DNA of 64,000 nt from the NCBI GenBank assembly GCA_902558435.1, contig CACEDU010000001.1, positions 230,919 through 294,918 of the forward strand, given 5' to 3'. The notes below the pieces were generated by a model that was not told the DNA's origin, did not search any database, and worked only from the letters and a program-made list of their open reading frames with translations. A program made the translations under genes and the position numbers. Position 1 is the first letter of the stretch; each line of letters opens with the position of its first letter. Positions 29,245-37,842 of this stretch are shown in pieces. This DNA comes from an uncultured Pelagibacteraceae bacterium (GTDB taxonomy: Bacteria; Pseudomonadota; Alphaproteobacteria; Pelagibacterales; Pelagibacteraceae).

Positions 29245-30000
29245 TTATTTTTTTTGAAGCTTCGTCATTTTTCTTATCAAATATAAGTAGATCCCATTTG
29301 GCAAAATCTTAAAAAATTTTAATATTAAAAATAAACTTCTAGGAAAAGCTATTTCAAATGAATTTTTATTTATTAAACCATCATAAATCTGTTCAGCCGC
29401 ATATTGTGTGGTTTTTAAAAATGGCATTTTAAATGTGTTTTTATCCGTAAGTCTTGTTTTGATAAATCCAGGGCTGACTAGACATACGCGAACATCATAT
29501 CTTTGAAAATCAAGATATAAACTTTCTGCTAAATTAATAAGAGCTGCTTTTGCAGGCCCATAGGCAGTTGAATTTGGCAATCCTCTGTATCCTGCAGTAG
29601 AAGATACAATAGATATAACTCCTTGCCTTTTTTCTTTGTAATATTTTTCAACAGCTTTAATACAGTTTATGGTTCCAATATAATTCACATTTGTAACATC
29701 AATTATATTCTGAAGATCAAAATCCTTCTCTTTTTCAGGCTCATAAATTGCAGTAGAAAAAAAACAAATATCAACCTTGTTGTATTTCTCAACAATAGTT
29801 TTAAAAACTGAATGACATGCTTCATAATCAACAATATCTAATTTCAAATAATCAATATTTTCATTTTTATCTGAAATATCTTTTAAGACTTCCTCACGTC
29901 TTGATGATATAATTACCTGCCATCCTTTATTTGCAAACTTTAATGCAACTGCTTTTCCTATTCCACTGCTACCGCCAGTTATCCAAATTACTTTTTTCAT
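29245..30000 (-). CDS. Short-chain dehydrogenase/reductase (canonical active site)
   Basis: 251 aa. NAD(P)-binding GGSSGIG at residues about 9-15, Ser in SIVSSTAG and the YxxxK pair in TAYGPAKAAL. The C-terminus has a hydrophobic stretch (RSLFLILKFFKILPNGIYLYL), suggesting membrane association, as in SDRs that act on lipid substrates. It is convergent with DUF3833 (2-bp gap) and belongs to the same accessory block. Substrate unknown. Confidence 0.85.
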   Translation of the reverse strand: MKKVIWITGGSSGIGKAVALKFANKGWQVIISSRREEVLKDISDKNENIDYLKLDIVDYEACHSVFKTIVEKYNKVDICFFSTAIYEPEKEKDFDLQNIIDVTNVNYIGTINCIKAVEKYYKEKRQGVISIVSSTAGYRGLPNSTAYGPAKAALINLAESLYLDFQRYDVRVCLVSPGFIKTRLTDKNTFKMPFLKTTQYAAEQIYDGLINKNSFEIAFPRSLFLILKFFKILPNGIYLYLIRKMTKLQKK

Positions 30001-30037
30001 CTATTTTCTTTGTTTTATCTCATAAATTTTTATCGAC

Positions 30038-30331
30038 ATGCGACAAGAATTGAATAGTATTAATTATATTGAGAACTATATCAACCATATGTTCAAAATT
30101 ATAATCATATATGAGTTAATTTTCGTCGCGTTTTGGAATATTCTTTATTATTCTAACTCTGGAGTAGAGAACTGGTTCCAAGAAAAAATTTTGACAGCCA
30201 TCTTTGTGTTTCTATCTACCATGGCTTTAGGACTAACTTTAATTTATGTGATTTATTATAGTTTAAAAATTACGGGGCTATCAAAAATTTTAAAATCACT
30301 TAAAGATCCTAGAAAAAGCAATACACAATAA
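30038..30331 (+). CDS. Small two-helix membrane protein, unknown
   Basis: 97 aa with two predicted transmembrane segments (about residues 18-38 and 52-76) and a basic C-terminal tail. Not recognised as a named family. It is divergent from the SDR with a 37-bp gap and its stop codon is directly followed by the stop of the convergent DUF2256 gene. The ATG at 30038 is the first; an in-frame Met18 just before the first helix is an alternative. Confidence 0.55.
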   Translation: MRQELNSINYIENYINHMFKIIIIYELIFVAFWNILYYSNSGVENWFQEKILTAIFVFLSTMALGLTLIYVIYYSLKITGLSKILKSLKDPRKSNTQ

Positions 30332-30460
30332 TTAATTACTAGAGGCGCATCTCTTAGAGCAATACTTAACTTTTTCCCAATTAAGTTTCCATTTTTTTCT
30401 CCAAGAAAAAGGCTTGTTACAAACTTTGCATACCTTAGTTGGTAGGTTTTGTTTTTTCAT
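30332..30460 (-). CDS. DUF2256 zinc-ribbon-like small protein (not in ORF track)
   Basis: A 42-residue frame read on the minus strand. It contains two CxxC/CxxxC-type pairs, [16 protein letters not shown] and KYCSKRC, matching the DUF2256 pattern (C-x2-C, a W-rich middle, C-x3-C), so it probably binds one zinc. DUF2256 genes commonly sit beside photolyase-related genes, as here. The ATG overlaps the end of the DCC gene by 26 bp. Too short for the supplied ORF track. Confidence 0.85.
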   Translation of the reverse strand: MKKQNLPTKVCKVCNKPFSWRKKWKLNWEKVKYCSKRCASSN

Positions 30461-30806
30461 TTAATTGTTTTCTGTTTTTTAAAAATAAGAAAAATGCAGC
30501 AATTTCATATATATAATGAAAAATAATAAATAAGGGTTTTATTGAAAAAATTTTAGATAGGATTTTATATTTTGGTATTTTTGACCAAATTATAATAAAT
30601 GCTTTAGCACCTCCAATAACTTCACCATCATTTATTACATGCAACCTTCTGAGCAACTCTTTTTGCGACTTAGATGTAATTTTTATAGCCTCATCATTAT
30701 TTGTAATATCTATCCACTCCAAATCACTATTTGCAATTTTTTTATAATGATTTATTTCCATTCTACAAATATTGCAAGAATCGTTAAAATAAACTTTAAT
30801 TCCCAT
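30435..30806 (-). CDS. DCC-family thiol-disulfide oxidoreductase-like protein (DUF393)
   Basis: 123 aa. The N-terminal [14 protein letters not shown] carries the D-x-x-C-x-x-C active-site-like motif that names the DCC family, in a thioredoxin-like fold. A hydrophobic stretch toward the C-terminus ([19 protein letters not shown]) suggests membrane attachment. The start overlaps the photolyase-related gene by 11 bp, so the order photolyase-DCC-DUF2256 is one minus-strand operon. Confidence 0.85.
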   Translation of the reverse strand: MGIKVYFNDSCNICRMEINHYKKIANSDLEWIDITNNDEAIKITSKSQKELLRRLHVINDGEVIGGAKAFIIIWSKIPKYKILSKIFSIKPLFIIFHYIYEIAAFFLFLKNRKQLNEKTKPTN

Positions 30807-32292
30807 AAGTATTATCTTTAATGAATTTGTTTGCTTCTGATAATATTAATTTTTTTCTATTTTCTTTCATTTTATCAAAAATTCTTACCATCATAGACAA
30901 CCTTGGATTTTTCAAAAAAAATTTTCTATTTCTATCTATGAATCGCCAATAAAGACCATCCATAACATTACACCAGTTGCCCCTTTTAAAATCCATCATT
31001 TTCATAAAATAACTTGATCCACAGATATAAGGCTTAGTTGCGAAAATTCCACCATCACTAAACAAACCCATTCCATAAACATTTGGAACCATAACCCAAT
31101 CAGATGAGTCCACAAACATTTCCATGAACCATTTATAAACTGATTTTGGTTCAACTTCGCATAAATTCATAATATTTGACAATATCATTAATCTTTCAAT
31201 GTGGTGCGACCAACCAAATTTGCTAGCATTTTTAATTGCATGATCTAAAGGATCCAAACCAGTGCTGCCATCATAGAATGTATCTTTCATTTTTCTATTA
31301 TGTTTAAAGAAATTTCCACTTTCCATTTCTTTACTATAATTTTGATATATTCCTCTCATAAACTCTCTCCAACCAATTATTTGTCTTATATAACCTTCTA
31401 AAGAATTTAGTCTGACACTCTTACTATGGTGATAAGTCATTATTTTTTGAATGATAATGTCTGGCGTTATTAAACCTAGATTTAAATACGGACTAAGAGC
31501 ACTGTGAAATAAAATATTATTTTTTTGATCAACAGCATCTTCGTAATCACCAAATAGGTTTAACTTATCTTTAATAAAAAAATCTAATAATTTTGAAATA
31601 TCTTTATATTCAGTTGCAAACCAAAATTTTTTGGTATCACCTGGATGTTTACTAAATAATTTTTCAATAATTGGTTTTAAAATTTTTGTATGTTTAGTTT
31701 CTTTAATTTCTGGAAATTTTGGTATTAAGATATTTTTTGGCAGTTTTTTTCTATTATCCTCATCAAAACTCCATTTTCCTCCCTCTGGTGTACCATCTTT
31801 GTTTAACAAAATGTTTAATCTCTCTCGCTTTTCTTTATAAAACTTTGCCATAAAGGGTTTTTTTGTTTTTGATAAATATTTTTTAAAATCTTCACGACTA
31901 TCTAAAAACATTGGCGATCGAATTATATTCCACTGAATATTTTGTTTTTTTAAAAAATTATTTATTTTTGTTTCAAAAAATTTATCCTCTATTTCAAAAC
32001 TAGTTACTTCTTTTATCTTATTCATCTTTAACAATTTTTCTAATTTCTTCGTATAGTCCTTTTTAAAATCAGTAGAATCAATTTTTGAGTAATTAAGCTT
32101 AAATTTATTTTCCTTCAATTTATCCGCATAAGATCTCATTGAAGATAAAAATAGTAGAATTTTTAATTTATGATGTCTTTCATATGTACATAATTGGTAG
32201 TCTTCTGACATAAAAAATAGGTGGTCTTTTTTGAAGCGGTCGAGGTTTTTTAATGGAAATAACTGATTTCCAAGTATAAAAAATAATTTCAT
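30796..32292 (-). CDS. Cryptochrome/photolyase-related protein (FeS-BCP lineage, cysteines lost)
   Basis: 498 aa, belongs to the deoxyribodipyrimidine-photolyase-related group (COG3046), which includes bacterial (6-4) photolyases such as PhrB. Shared blocks: EGYIRQIIGWREFMRGIYQ near 299-317, SHHIERLMILSN, VDSSDWVMVPNVYGMGLFSDGG and KPYICGSSYF. Against my recalled family pattern, three of the four [4Fe-4S] Cys are replaced (Pro348 and the DFKRG segment near 434-438), and only Cys441 remains, with the intervening loop shortened. DNA repair or blue-light sensing is likely; the cluster is probably absent. Confidence 0.85.
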   Translation of the reverse strand: MKLFFILGNQLFPLKNLDRFKKDHLFFMSEDYQLCTYERHHKLKILLFLSSMRSYADKLKENKFKLNYSKIDSTDFKKDYTKKLEKLLKMNKIKEVTSFEIEDKFFETKINNFLKKQNIQWNIIRSPMFLDSREDFKKYLSKTKKPFMAKFYKEKRERLNILLNKDGTPEGGKWSFDEDNRKKLPKNILIPKFPEIKETKHTKILKPIIEKLFSKHPGDTKKFWFATEYKDISKLLDFFIKDKLNLFGDYEDAVDQKNNILFHSALSPYLNLGLITPDIIIQKIMTYHHSKSVRLNSLEGYIRQIIGWREFMRGIYQNYSKEMESGNFFKHNRKMKDTFYDGSTGLDPLDHAIKNASKFGWSHHIERLMILSNIMNLCEVEPKSVYKWFMEMFVDSSDWVMVPNVYGMGLFSDGGIFATKPYICGSSYFMKMMDFKRGNWCNVMDGLYWRFIDRNRKFFLKNPRLSMMVRIFDKMKENRKKLILSEANKFIKDNTYGN

Positions 32293-32302
32293 TAATTATT
32301 AT

Positions 32303-33013
32303 ATGTCAGAAAAATATCTAATTGTCGGTGCGACAGGTTCTATCGGATCCAATTTAGCAGAGCAAATGTATTCTTCTGGTAAAGAAATTCATTTAGTTGG
32401 AAGAGATGAAAGTCAACTTAAAAATTTAGCTGAGAAATTGAACTCTTCTTATACTGTGGCAGATGTATTACACGAGGGGTTCGTGGATACAATTAAATCA
32501 GACATATCAGAAATCAAAGGTGTAGCATATTGTGTTGGGTCTATAGATTTGAAGCCTTTAAAGATGGCAACTGAGAATGATTTCAATAAATGTATGAAAC
32601 TTAATTTTTATTCTGCGGTAGACTTAATCAAAGGATATCAAGATAACCTAAAACAAAATAATGGTTCAATTGTTTTATTTTCAACAGTTGCAGCTCAAAG
32701 AGGTTTTACAAATCATTCAATAATAGCATCAACCAAAGCGGCTATTGAGGGACTAACTGTATCATTAGCAGCTGAATTTGCTCCAAACATAAGAGTTAAT
32801 AGTGTTGCTCTAAGTTTAACTAATTCTAAGATAGCTCAACCAATGTTAAAAAATACAGCAATTGCTCAAGGAATAGCTAAAGCCCACCCACTTAAAAGAC
32901 TAGGTGAGGGTAAAGATGGAGCAGCTTTGGCAAAATTTTTACTTACCGAGGAAAGTTCCTGGGTAACGGGTCAAATAATTGCAGTTGATGGTGGAAGATC
33001 AAAACTTTCATAA
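32303..33013 (+). CDS. SDR-family protein lacking the catalytic Tyr
   Basis: 236 aa Rossmann protein with GATGSIG at residues 9-15, the Ser127 of VLFSTVA and a C-terminal GQIIAVDGG typical of SDRs. The YxxxK site reads I141-A-S-T-K145, so the catalytic Tyr is replaced by Ile; NNAG is replaced by CVGS. It may bind NAD(P) without classic dehydrogenase chemistry or use another residue. It is 10 bp from the divergent photolyase gene and directly precedes the PQQ-type dehydrogenase. Confidence 0.82.
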   Translation: MSEKYLIVGATGSIGSNLAEQMYSSGKEIHLVGRDESQLKNLAEKLNSSYTVADVLHEGFVDTIKSDISEIKGVAYCVGSIDLKPLKMATENDFNKCMKLNFYSAVDLIKGYQDNLKQNNGSIVLFSTVAAQRGFTNHSIIASTKAAIEGLTVSLAAEFAPNIRVNSVALSLTNSKIAQPMLKNTAIAQGIAKAHPLKRLGEGKDGAALAKFLLTEESSWVTGQIIAVDGGRSKLS

Positions 33014-33014
33014 A

Positions 33015-34079
33015 GTGAAAAAAATAATATACGTTTTAATTCTTTTTTTCGTATTTGCCTCAAAATCGTATTCACAAAACTTTAAATTAGAAAAATTAGT
33101 TAACCTAGATTCACCTTGGGGATCCTCTTTTATTAATAGTAATGAAATAATAATTACAGAAAAAAGCGGCAAAATAAAAATTGTAAATATTTTATCTAGA
33201 GAAGTTCAAGAAATTAGTCATCAACTTAACTTTGTTGTCCATGGTCAAGGAGGCTTATTAGATATTATTCATAAAGACAATAATATTTGGATTTCATATA
33301 CTGAAGATAGAGGTGGATATAAAACTAGCACTTCTATTGCAAAAGCAGAATTTAATAGGAAACAATTAAACTTTAAAAATATTTTTCAAGCAAATCCCCC
33401 AATAGACTCTGGTTATCATTTTGGATCAAGATTAGTTATCAAAGATAATTTTATATTTGCTTCTGCGGGTGAGAGAGGACAAGGTATGATTGCACAAGAC
33501 GCCTCAAAGCATCCAGGTAGTATTATAAGAATTCATTTAGATGGAAGTATACCAAAAGATAATCCAAAGTTTGAGGGTATGGTAGATTGGTTGCCAGAGA
33601 TTTATCAAATTGGAATTAGAAATCCTCAAGGGATGGCACTTTCTGAATTTGATGGAAAAGTTTACATGAGTAATCATGGGGCAAAAGGTGGAGATTGGTT
33701 CGGAGAAGTTAAAAAAGGTGAAAATTATGGATGGAAAATTTTAGGATGGGGAGGAACCAATTATTCTGGAATTCCAATTGGCCCAAAATGGAAACCTGGA
33801 TTTACAAAAGCTATTCAATATTGGGTACCCTCAATAGCAACTAGCGCAATAACTATTTATAAAGGTGACGAGTTTAATGAGTGGAATAGTCATGCTTTAA
33901 TCACTTCTTTAAAAGATAAATCCTTAAGAAAACTGATATTTGAAGACTTATCAAATGTAAAAGAAGAGGTTATTTTTAAAAATAAAATTGGAAGAATTAG
34001 AGACATTCAAGTGCATCCCTCTAACGGAAAAATTTATTTTTTATCTCAAGATGCTTTATGGTTAATGCAAAGAAAATAG
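33015..34079 (+). CDS. Secreted PQQ-dependent sugar/aldose dehydrogenase-like protein
   Basis: About 354 aa. A GTG at 33015, one base after the SDR stop, starts a clear signal peptide (KKIIYVLILFFVFASKSYS); the ATG of the track lies inside the SDR gene. The mature part is a six-bladed soluble glucose/sorbosone dehydrogenase propeller (PF07995): GGLLDIIHKD, SGYHFGSRLV, GIRNPQGMAL and NHGAKGGDWFGEV. It is probably periplasmic; the true substrate and whether PQQ is made are unknown. Confidence 0.85.
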   Translation: MKKIIYVLILFFVFASKSYSQNFKLEKLVNLDSPWGSSFINSNEIIITEKSGKIKIVNILSREVQEISHQLNFVVHGQGGLLDIIHKDNNIWISYTEDRGGYKTSTSIAKAEFNRKQLNFKNIFQANPPIDSGYHFGSRLVIKDNFIFASAGERGQGMIAQDASKHPGSIIRIHLDGSIPKDNPKFEGMVDWLPEIYQIGIRNPQGMALSEFDGKVYMSNHGAKGGDWFGEVKKGENYGWKILGWGGTNYSGIPIGPKWKPGFTKAIQYWVPSIATSAITIYKGDEFNEWNSHALITSLKDKSLRKLIFEDLSNVKEEVIFKNKIGRIRDIQVHPSNGKIYFLSQDALWLMQRK

Positions 34080-34094
34080 TATATATTAAAATTT

Positions 34095-35198
34095 ATGGAT
34101 GATGTCGTCATAGTTGGTGGAGGTATAATAGGCGCTGCTACTGCATACTTTTTATCAATGGAAGGTAGAAAAGTTAAGGTAATTGAGAGAGACCCTACAT
34201 ATAAGACTGCCTCATTTCCTTTGTCTTTAGGTGGATTTAGAAGACAATTTTTTCAAAAAGAAAATATACTTTTAGGTAAGTTTGCTAGAGAATTCATTTT
34301 TAAAATACCAGAATTGTTAAAAACAAAAAAAAATCCAAACCCATCGGCAAGCATGGTTCCTAATGGATACCTTTTAATGTTTGGACCAGAACATGCAGAG
34401 GAACAATATAAAGCTTTGGAAAATCATAGAGAATGCGATGCTGGTACAAAAAATATTAAAGGTTCAGAATTAAATAAAATTTTTCCATATATAAATAACG
34501 AAGGTATAGAAACAGCTACATATACTGATAATAAAAGTGAAGGTTGGATTGATCCTTTTATGTTTCATAGTGCTTTAAAAAGTAAAGCAATTGAGTTAGG
34601 CGCAGAGTTTCTTAAAGGTGAGGTTAAAAATTTGTCTGAGATAAATGCAAAAACTATCATTTCAGCAGCAGGATGTTGGACTAAAGAATTGTTATCAGAT
34701 ATTCCAGTTGAACCACAAAAGCACACTGTATTTCGAGTTAAATGTCCAAAACATTTTCCTGATATGCCACTAACTGGAGATTTAACAACAGGTGTATATT
34801 GGAGACCAGAGGGTAAAGAGTTCTTAGCAGGTTCACCTATATCTGTATTTGATGCGAAAGATTTAGAACCAGCATGGAATGATTTTGAAGAATTAGTTTG
34901 GCCTGCTCTGGCAAAAAGAGTTCCAGCCTTTGAAGAACTAAAATTAACCGGTGGTTGGGCAGGATTTTATGATTGTAATAAACTTGATAACAACGCAGTT
35001 GTAGGCAAACATCCAAAATATGACAATGTTTATTTAGCCTCTGGTTTCACTGGAAGAGGTTTAATGCAGGCACCAGGTATTGGAAGGGCTCTGACTGAAT
35101 TGATCACAACAGGTAGCTACCAATCAATAGATATAAGTGTTTTTGATGTAGAAAGAGTTTTAAAAAGTAATGCTAGACCGGAACCTTACGTTTTATAA
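34095..35198 (+). CDS. FAD-dependent oxidoreductase of the DAO / sarcosine oxidase family
   Basis: 367 aa. The FAD motif VVIVGGGIIGAATAYFLS is at residues about 4-21; the substrate-domain Arg-rich loop GGFRRQFF follows, and the C-terminal YLASGFTGRGLMQAPGIG closes the FAD site. Family members oxidise N-methyl or D-amino acids with O2 or pass electrons on. Sarcosine or a related methylated amine would fit a marine one-carbon metabolism that also includes formate dehydrogenase nearby; this is inference. Overlaps the convergent 59-aa ORF by 6 bp. Confidence 0.85.
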   Translation: MDDVVIVGGGIIGAATAYFLSMEGRKVKVIERDPTYKTASFPLSLGGFRRQFFQKENILLGKFAREFIFKIPELLKTKKNPNPSASMVPNGYLLMFGPEHAEEQYKALENHRECDAGTKNIKGSELNKIFPYINNEGIETATYTDNKSEGWIDPFMFHSALKSKAIELGAEFLKGEVKNLSEINAKTIISAAGCWTKELLSDIPVEPQKHTVFRVKCPKHFPDMPLTGDLTTGVYWRPEGKEFLAGSPISVFDAKDLEPAWNDFEELVWPALAKRVPAFEELKLTGGWAGFYDCNKLDNNAVVGKHPKYDNVYLASGFTGRGLMQAPGIGRALTELITTGSYQSIDISVFDVERVLKSNARPEPYVL

Positions 35199-35372
35199 TT
35201 TTTTAATATAAACTCCTAGTATTCCGTTAAATATAGATACAGCTAAAATCAATAATTGTCCTTTAAACGAGTAAAATTCAAAAGATGGATAAAAACTTAT
35301 CCCAATTGAAAAAAAAAGATAAGTTAACACAAAAGGTCGATAAAATTTTTTTATAAAATTTAAAATTTTCAC
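35193..35372 (-). CDS. Small 59-residue membrane peptide (not in ORF track)
   Basis: A minus-strand frame beginning with GTG immediately after the stop of the DMT gene (TAAGTG junction). It encodes 59 residues with two hydrophobic segments (about 13-27 and 39-54) and a Lys-rich N-terminus and C-terminus, as expected for a small inner-membrane protein. It fills an otherwise empty 174-bp gap exactly up to the convergent neighbour. No family recognised; it may be coupled to the transporter. Confidence 0.55.
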   Translation of the reverse strand: MKILNFIKKFYRPFVLTYLFFSIGISFYPSFEFYSFKGQLLILAVSIFNGILGVYIKKL

Positions 35373-36221
35373 TTACTTTCTAGTTGCAATATAAACGCCA
35401 ATTGTTGCAAGTATAAATCCTGCTATATCAATATTAGATAATATTTCTCCTAAAAATAAATAGGCCATCACAGCTGTTGTAGGTGGGACAAGAAAAAATA
35501 ATGTTGATGTCTTGCTTACTGAACCTGCCTTTATTAAAAACATTAAAATTGTAAAAGCCCCAAAAGACACCAGCACAATCTGATGTGTCATTCCTAATAT
35601 GAATCCTGTTGAAAAGTTAATATATGGAGTTTCTAAAAATAATATTAAAATAAGATTAAAAACACAGCCACCGAATGCTTGAAACCCGTTATTTACTGAT
35701 AAAGGAACATTCCCACTTAATTTTTTTTGCCATAAGGTACCTGTAGTGATTGCTGCAAGGGCAATAAAACAAGTGATAATTCCATCTTTGGGAAACTCAT
35801 TTCCAAAATCAATCCCAAGCACCAATAAAGAACCAACAAATCCAAAAACTATACCAACCCACTGCCTCCATCCTATAACTTCCTTATAAATTGGTCCTGA
35901 TAATAAATTTGTTAATATAGGTTGTAGAGTAACAATTAATGCAACTACACTTGCAGGAACTCCTACATGAAAGGCGTACCAACAACCACCAAGATACAAT
36001 CCATGAAACAATACACCTGTAGTAATACTCTCTAGGACATATCTTATTTTTGTAAAAATTATTTCTTTTTTAAATAGTGCAAATAAAAAAAACCCTATAG
36101 TTACAATTCCAAATCTAAAAGCAAGTGCTGCAAATGGAGATGCGTTCTGAACTATGATGTCACCTGATATGAATGCAGATGACCACAATAGTATAAATAG
36201 CAAAGGAAAGGTTTTTATCAT
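35373..36221 (-). CDS. EamA/DMT-superfamily permease
   Basis: 282 aa, ten transmembrane helices in two EamA repeats. It begins with FPLLFILLWSSAFISGDI, the typical EamA helix-1 motif (W-S-S-x-F). Second of four DMT carriers in the window and the only one of this W-S-S-A-F type. Substrate cannot be inferred. Its stop abuts a small membrane ORF. Confidence 0.87.
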   Translation of the reverse strand: MIKTFPLLFILLWSSAFISGDIIVQNASPFAALAFRFGIVTIGFFLFALFKKEIIFTKIRYVLESITTGVLFHGLYLGGCWYAFHVGVPASVVALIVTLQPILTNLLSGPIYKEVIGWRQWVGIVFGFVGSLLVLGIDFGNEFPKDGIITCFIALAAITTGTLWQKKLSGNVPLSVNNGFQAFGGCVFNLILILFLETPYINFSTGFILGMTHQIVLVSFGAFTILMFLIKAGSVSKTSTLFFLVPPTTAVMAYLFLGEILSNIDIAGFILATIGVYIATRK

Positions 36222-36254
36222 TATAAAGGTTTCATATTGTCATAAATTTTTTAA

Positions 36255-37262
36255 TTAAATTTTGACAAGCATTTTACCAGTATTTTTTCCCTTTAATAAA
36301 TCTATAAATGATTTTGGGGCACTCTCAATTCCTGTATAAATAGTTTCTTTAAATTTTATTTCACCTTTAGATAACCATTTCAACATATCACTTTCAAATG
36401 GCTCTCTTTCATTTTCATGATCAAATATTAAAAATCCTTTAATGGTAAGTCTTTTAACAAGCACATGTGCCATATTTTTTATTCCAGATCCTGGTGTTGT
36501 TACATTCATCTGAGAAATTCTTCCACAAACAACTATACGACCAAAATTTTTCATTTGGAAAATTGCGGACTCCAAAAAATTACCTCCAACATTATCAAAA
36601 TAAAGATCAAATCCATCAGGACAAACTTCTTTAAAATGTAACACAAGATTTTCTACATTTTTATAATTGAAAGCATAATCAACTTTTAATTCATTTTTTA
36701 ACCAATCAACTTTTTCATCAGAACCTGTACTAGCAATAACTTTACAACCAAGATTTTTCGCAATTTGACAAACTGTCGAACCAACACTCCCTCCAGCTGA
36801 AGATACTAAAACTGTCTGCCCAGCTTTTAATTCTCCATGTTTTAACAGTCCGATGTATGCAGTATGTCCTGTCATACCAAGAGGACCTAAATAGGATTGA
36901 ATGGGCATGTCAATAGCTTTAAGCTTTTTTAGTTTATCAGCACTGCAAACAAAATTGTCTCTCATACCCTGGCTGCTAAATACTAAATCTCCAACATTAA
37001 AACTTTTATCATTTGAAATCTCTACTTTGCCAATTGCATATCCTTCCATTTCCTCACCAATTTTAAATGGCGGTTTATAATTTTTTCTTTCGGTCATTCT
37101 TGCTCTCATATACGGATCAACTGATATCCATGAATTTGAGACTAATATATTTTTATCCTTATTAATTGATATTTCTTTTGATTTTATCTCAAAATCAGTT
37201 TCTTTTGGTAACCCAGTCGGAATATAATTTTTTAAAGCTACATACTTGCTGATTATAGTCAC
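36255..37262 (-). CDS. Zinc-independent medium-chain NADP-dependent oxidoreductase (CurA/PTGR type)
   Basis: 335 aa. It has VDPYMRARM near residue 50, the nucleotide-binding SSAGGSVGSTVCQIAKNLGC and YFDNVGGNFLESAI, all typical of the leukotriene B4 dehydrogenase/CurA subgroup of MDRs that reduce alpha,beta-unsaturated carbonyls with NADPH. No zinc-ligand Cys clusters are seen. It may detoxify reactive lipid aldehydes. The gene is 1 bp from msrA downstream of the fdh hairpin region. Confidence 0.88.
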   Translation of the reverse strand: MTIISKYVALKNYIPTGLPKETDFEIKSKEISINKDKNILVSNSWISVDPYMRARMTERKNYKPPFKIGEEMEGYAIGKVEISNDKSFNVGDLVFSSQGMRDNFVCSADKLKKLKAIDMPIQSYLGPLGMTGHTAYIGLLKHGELKAGQTVLVSSAGGSVGSTVCQIAKNLGCKVIASTGSDEKVDWLKNELKVDYAFNYKNVENLVLHFKEVCPDGFDLYFDNVGGNFLESAIFQMKNFGRIVVCGRISQMNVTTPGSGIKNMAHVLVKRLTIKGFLIFDHENEREPFESDMLKWLSKGEIKFKETIYTGIESAPKSFIDLLKGKNTGKMLVKI

Positions 37263-37263
37263 T

Positions 37264-37842
37264 TTAAGACCCCCAAATATTATTTAATGTTACCTCACGC
37301 CTACAAGCCTTTTTATATCTTAAATAATTTACAAAATTTATTTGGTAATAATCTTGATGGAAAGCTTCTGCTTTGTAAAATTTTTCAAATTCTCTAACGT
37401 AGGTTACGACTTTTTTTTTAAATTTTTGTTCTATTTCCTTAATACTATTTTCTATTAAATCTTTTTGTTTCTCATTTTGATAAAATGCAACTGATCTATA
37501 ACTATATCCTTTGTCACAAAACTGTCCTGCGGCATCAAATGGATCGATATTTACCCAGAATTCTTCTAAAAGTTTTTCATAGCTGACTACTTCTGGAACA
37601 TATATCACTTCAATAACTTCAAAATGACCTGTATTTCCATATGTGACCTCTTTGTAAGTTGGATTTTCTGTAGTGCCACCTGAGTACCCAGAAATAACTT
37701 TTGAAACACCAAGAATATTTTCAAATGACTCCTCCATGCACCAAAAGCACCCACCAGCAAAATAAGCTCTTTCAAAATTTGGTGAATTTGCAAAGCTCGT
37801 TGAAGAAAGTAATAAGAAAATAATTGATAATAATTTTTTCAT
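37264..37842 (-). CDS. msrA: Peptide methionine-(S)-S-oxide reductase MsrA, secreted
   Basis: 192 aa with a signal peptide (about residues 1-19, ending SFANS), so the enzyme should act in the periplasm, repairing oxidised Met. Catalytic Cys32 lies in FAGGCFWCMEE, with CDKGYSYRS providing a further conserved Cys region. The ATG is buried in the arm of a 15-bp hairpin directly upstream. It is followed by an NADPH-dependent reductase with a 1-bp gap, suggesting an oxidative-damage operon. Confidence 0.94.
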   Translation of the reverse strand: MKKLLSIIFLLLSSTSFANSPNFERAYFAGGCFWCMEESFENILGVSKVISGYSGGTTENPTYKEVTYGNTGHFEVIEVIYVPEVVSYEKLLEEFWVNIDPFDAAGQFCDKGYSYRSVAFYQNEKQKDLIENSIKEIEQKFKKKVVTYVREFEKFYKAEAFHQDYYQINFVNYLRYKKACRREVTLNNIWGS

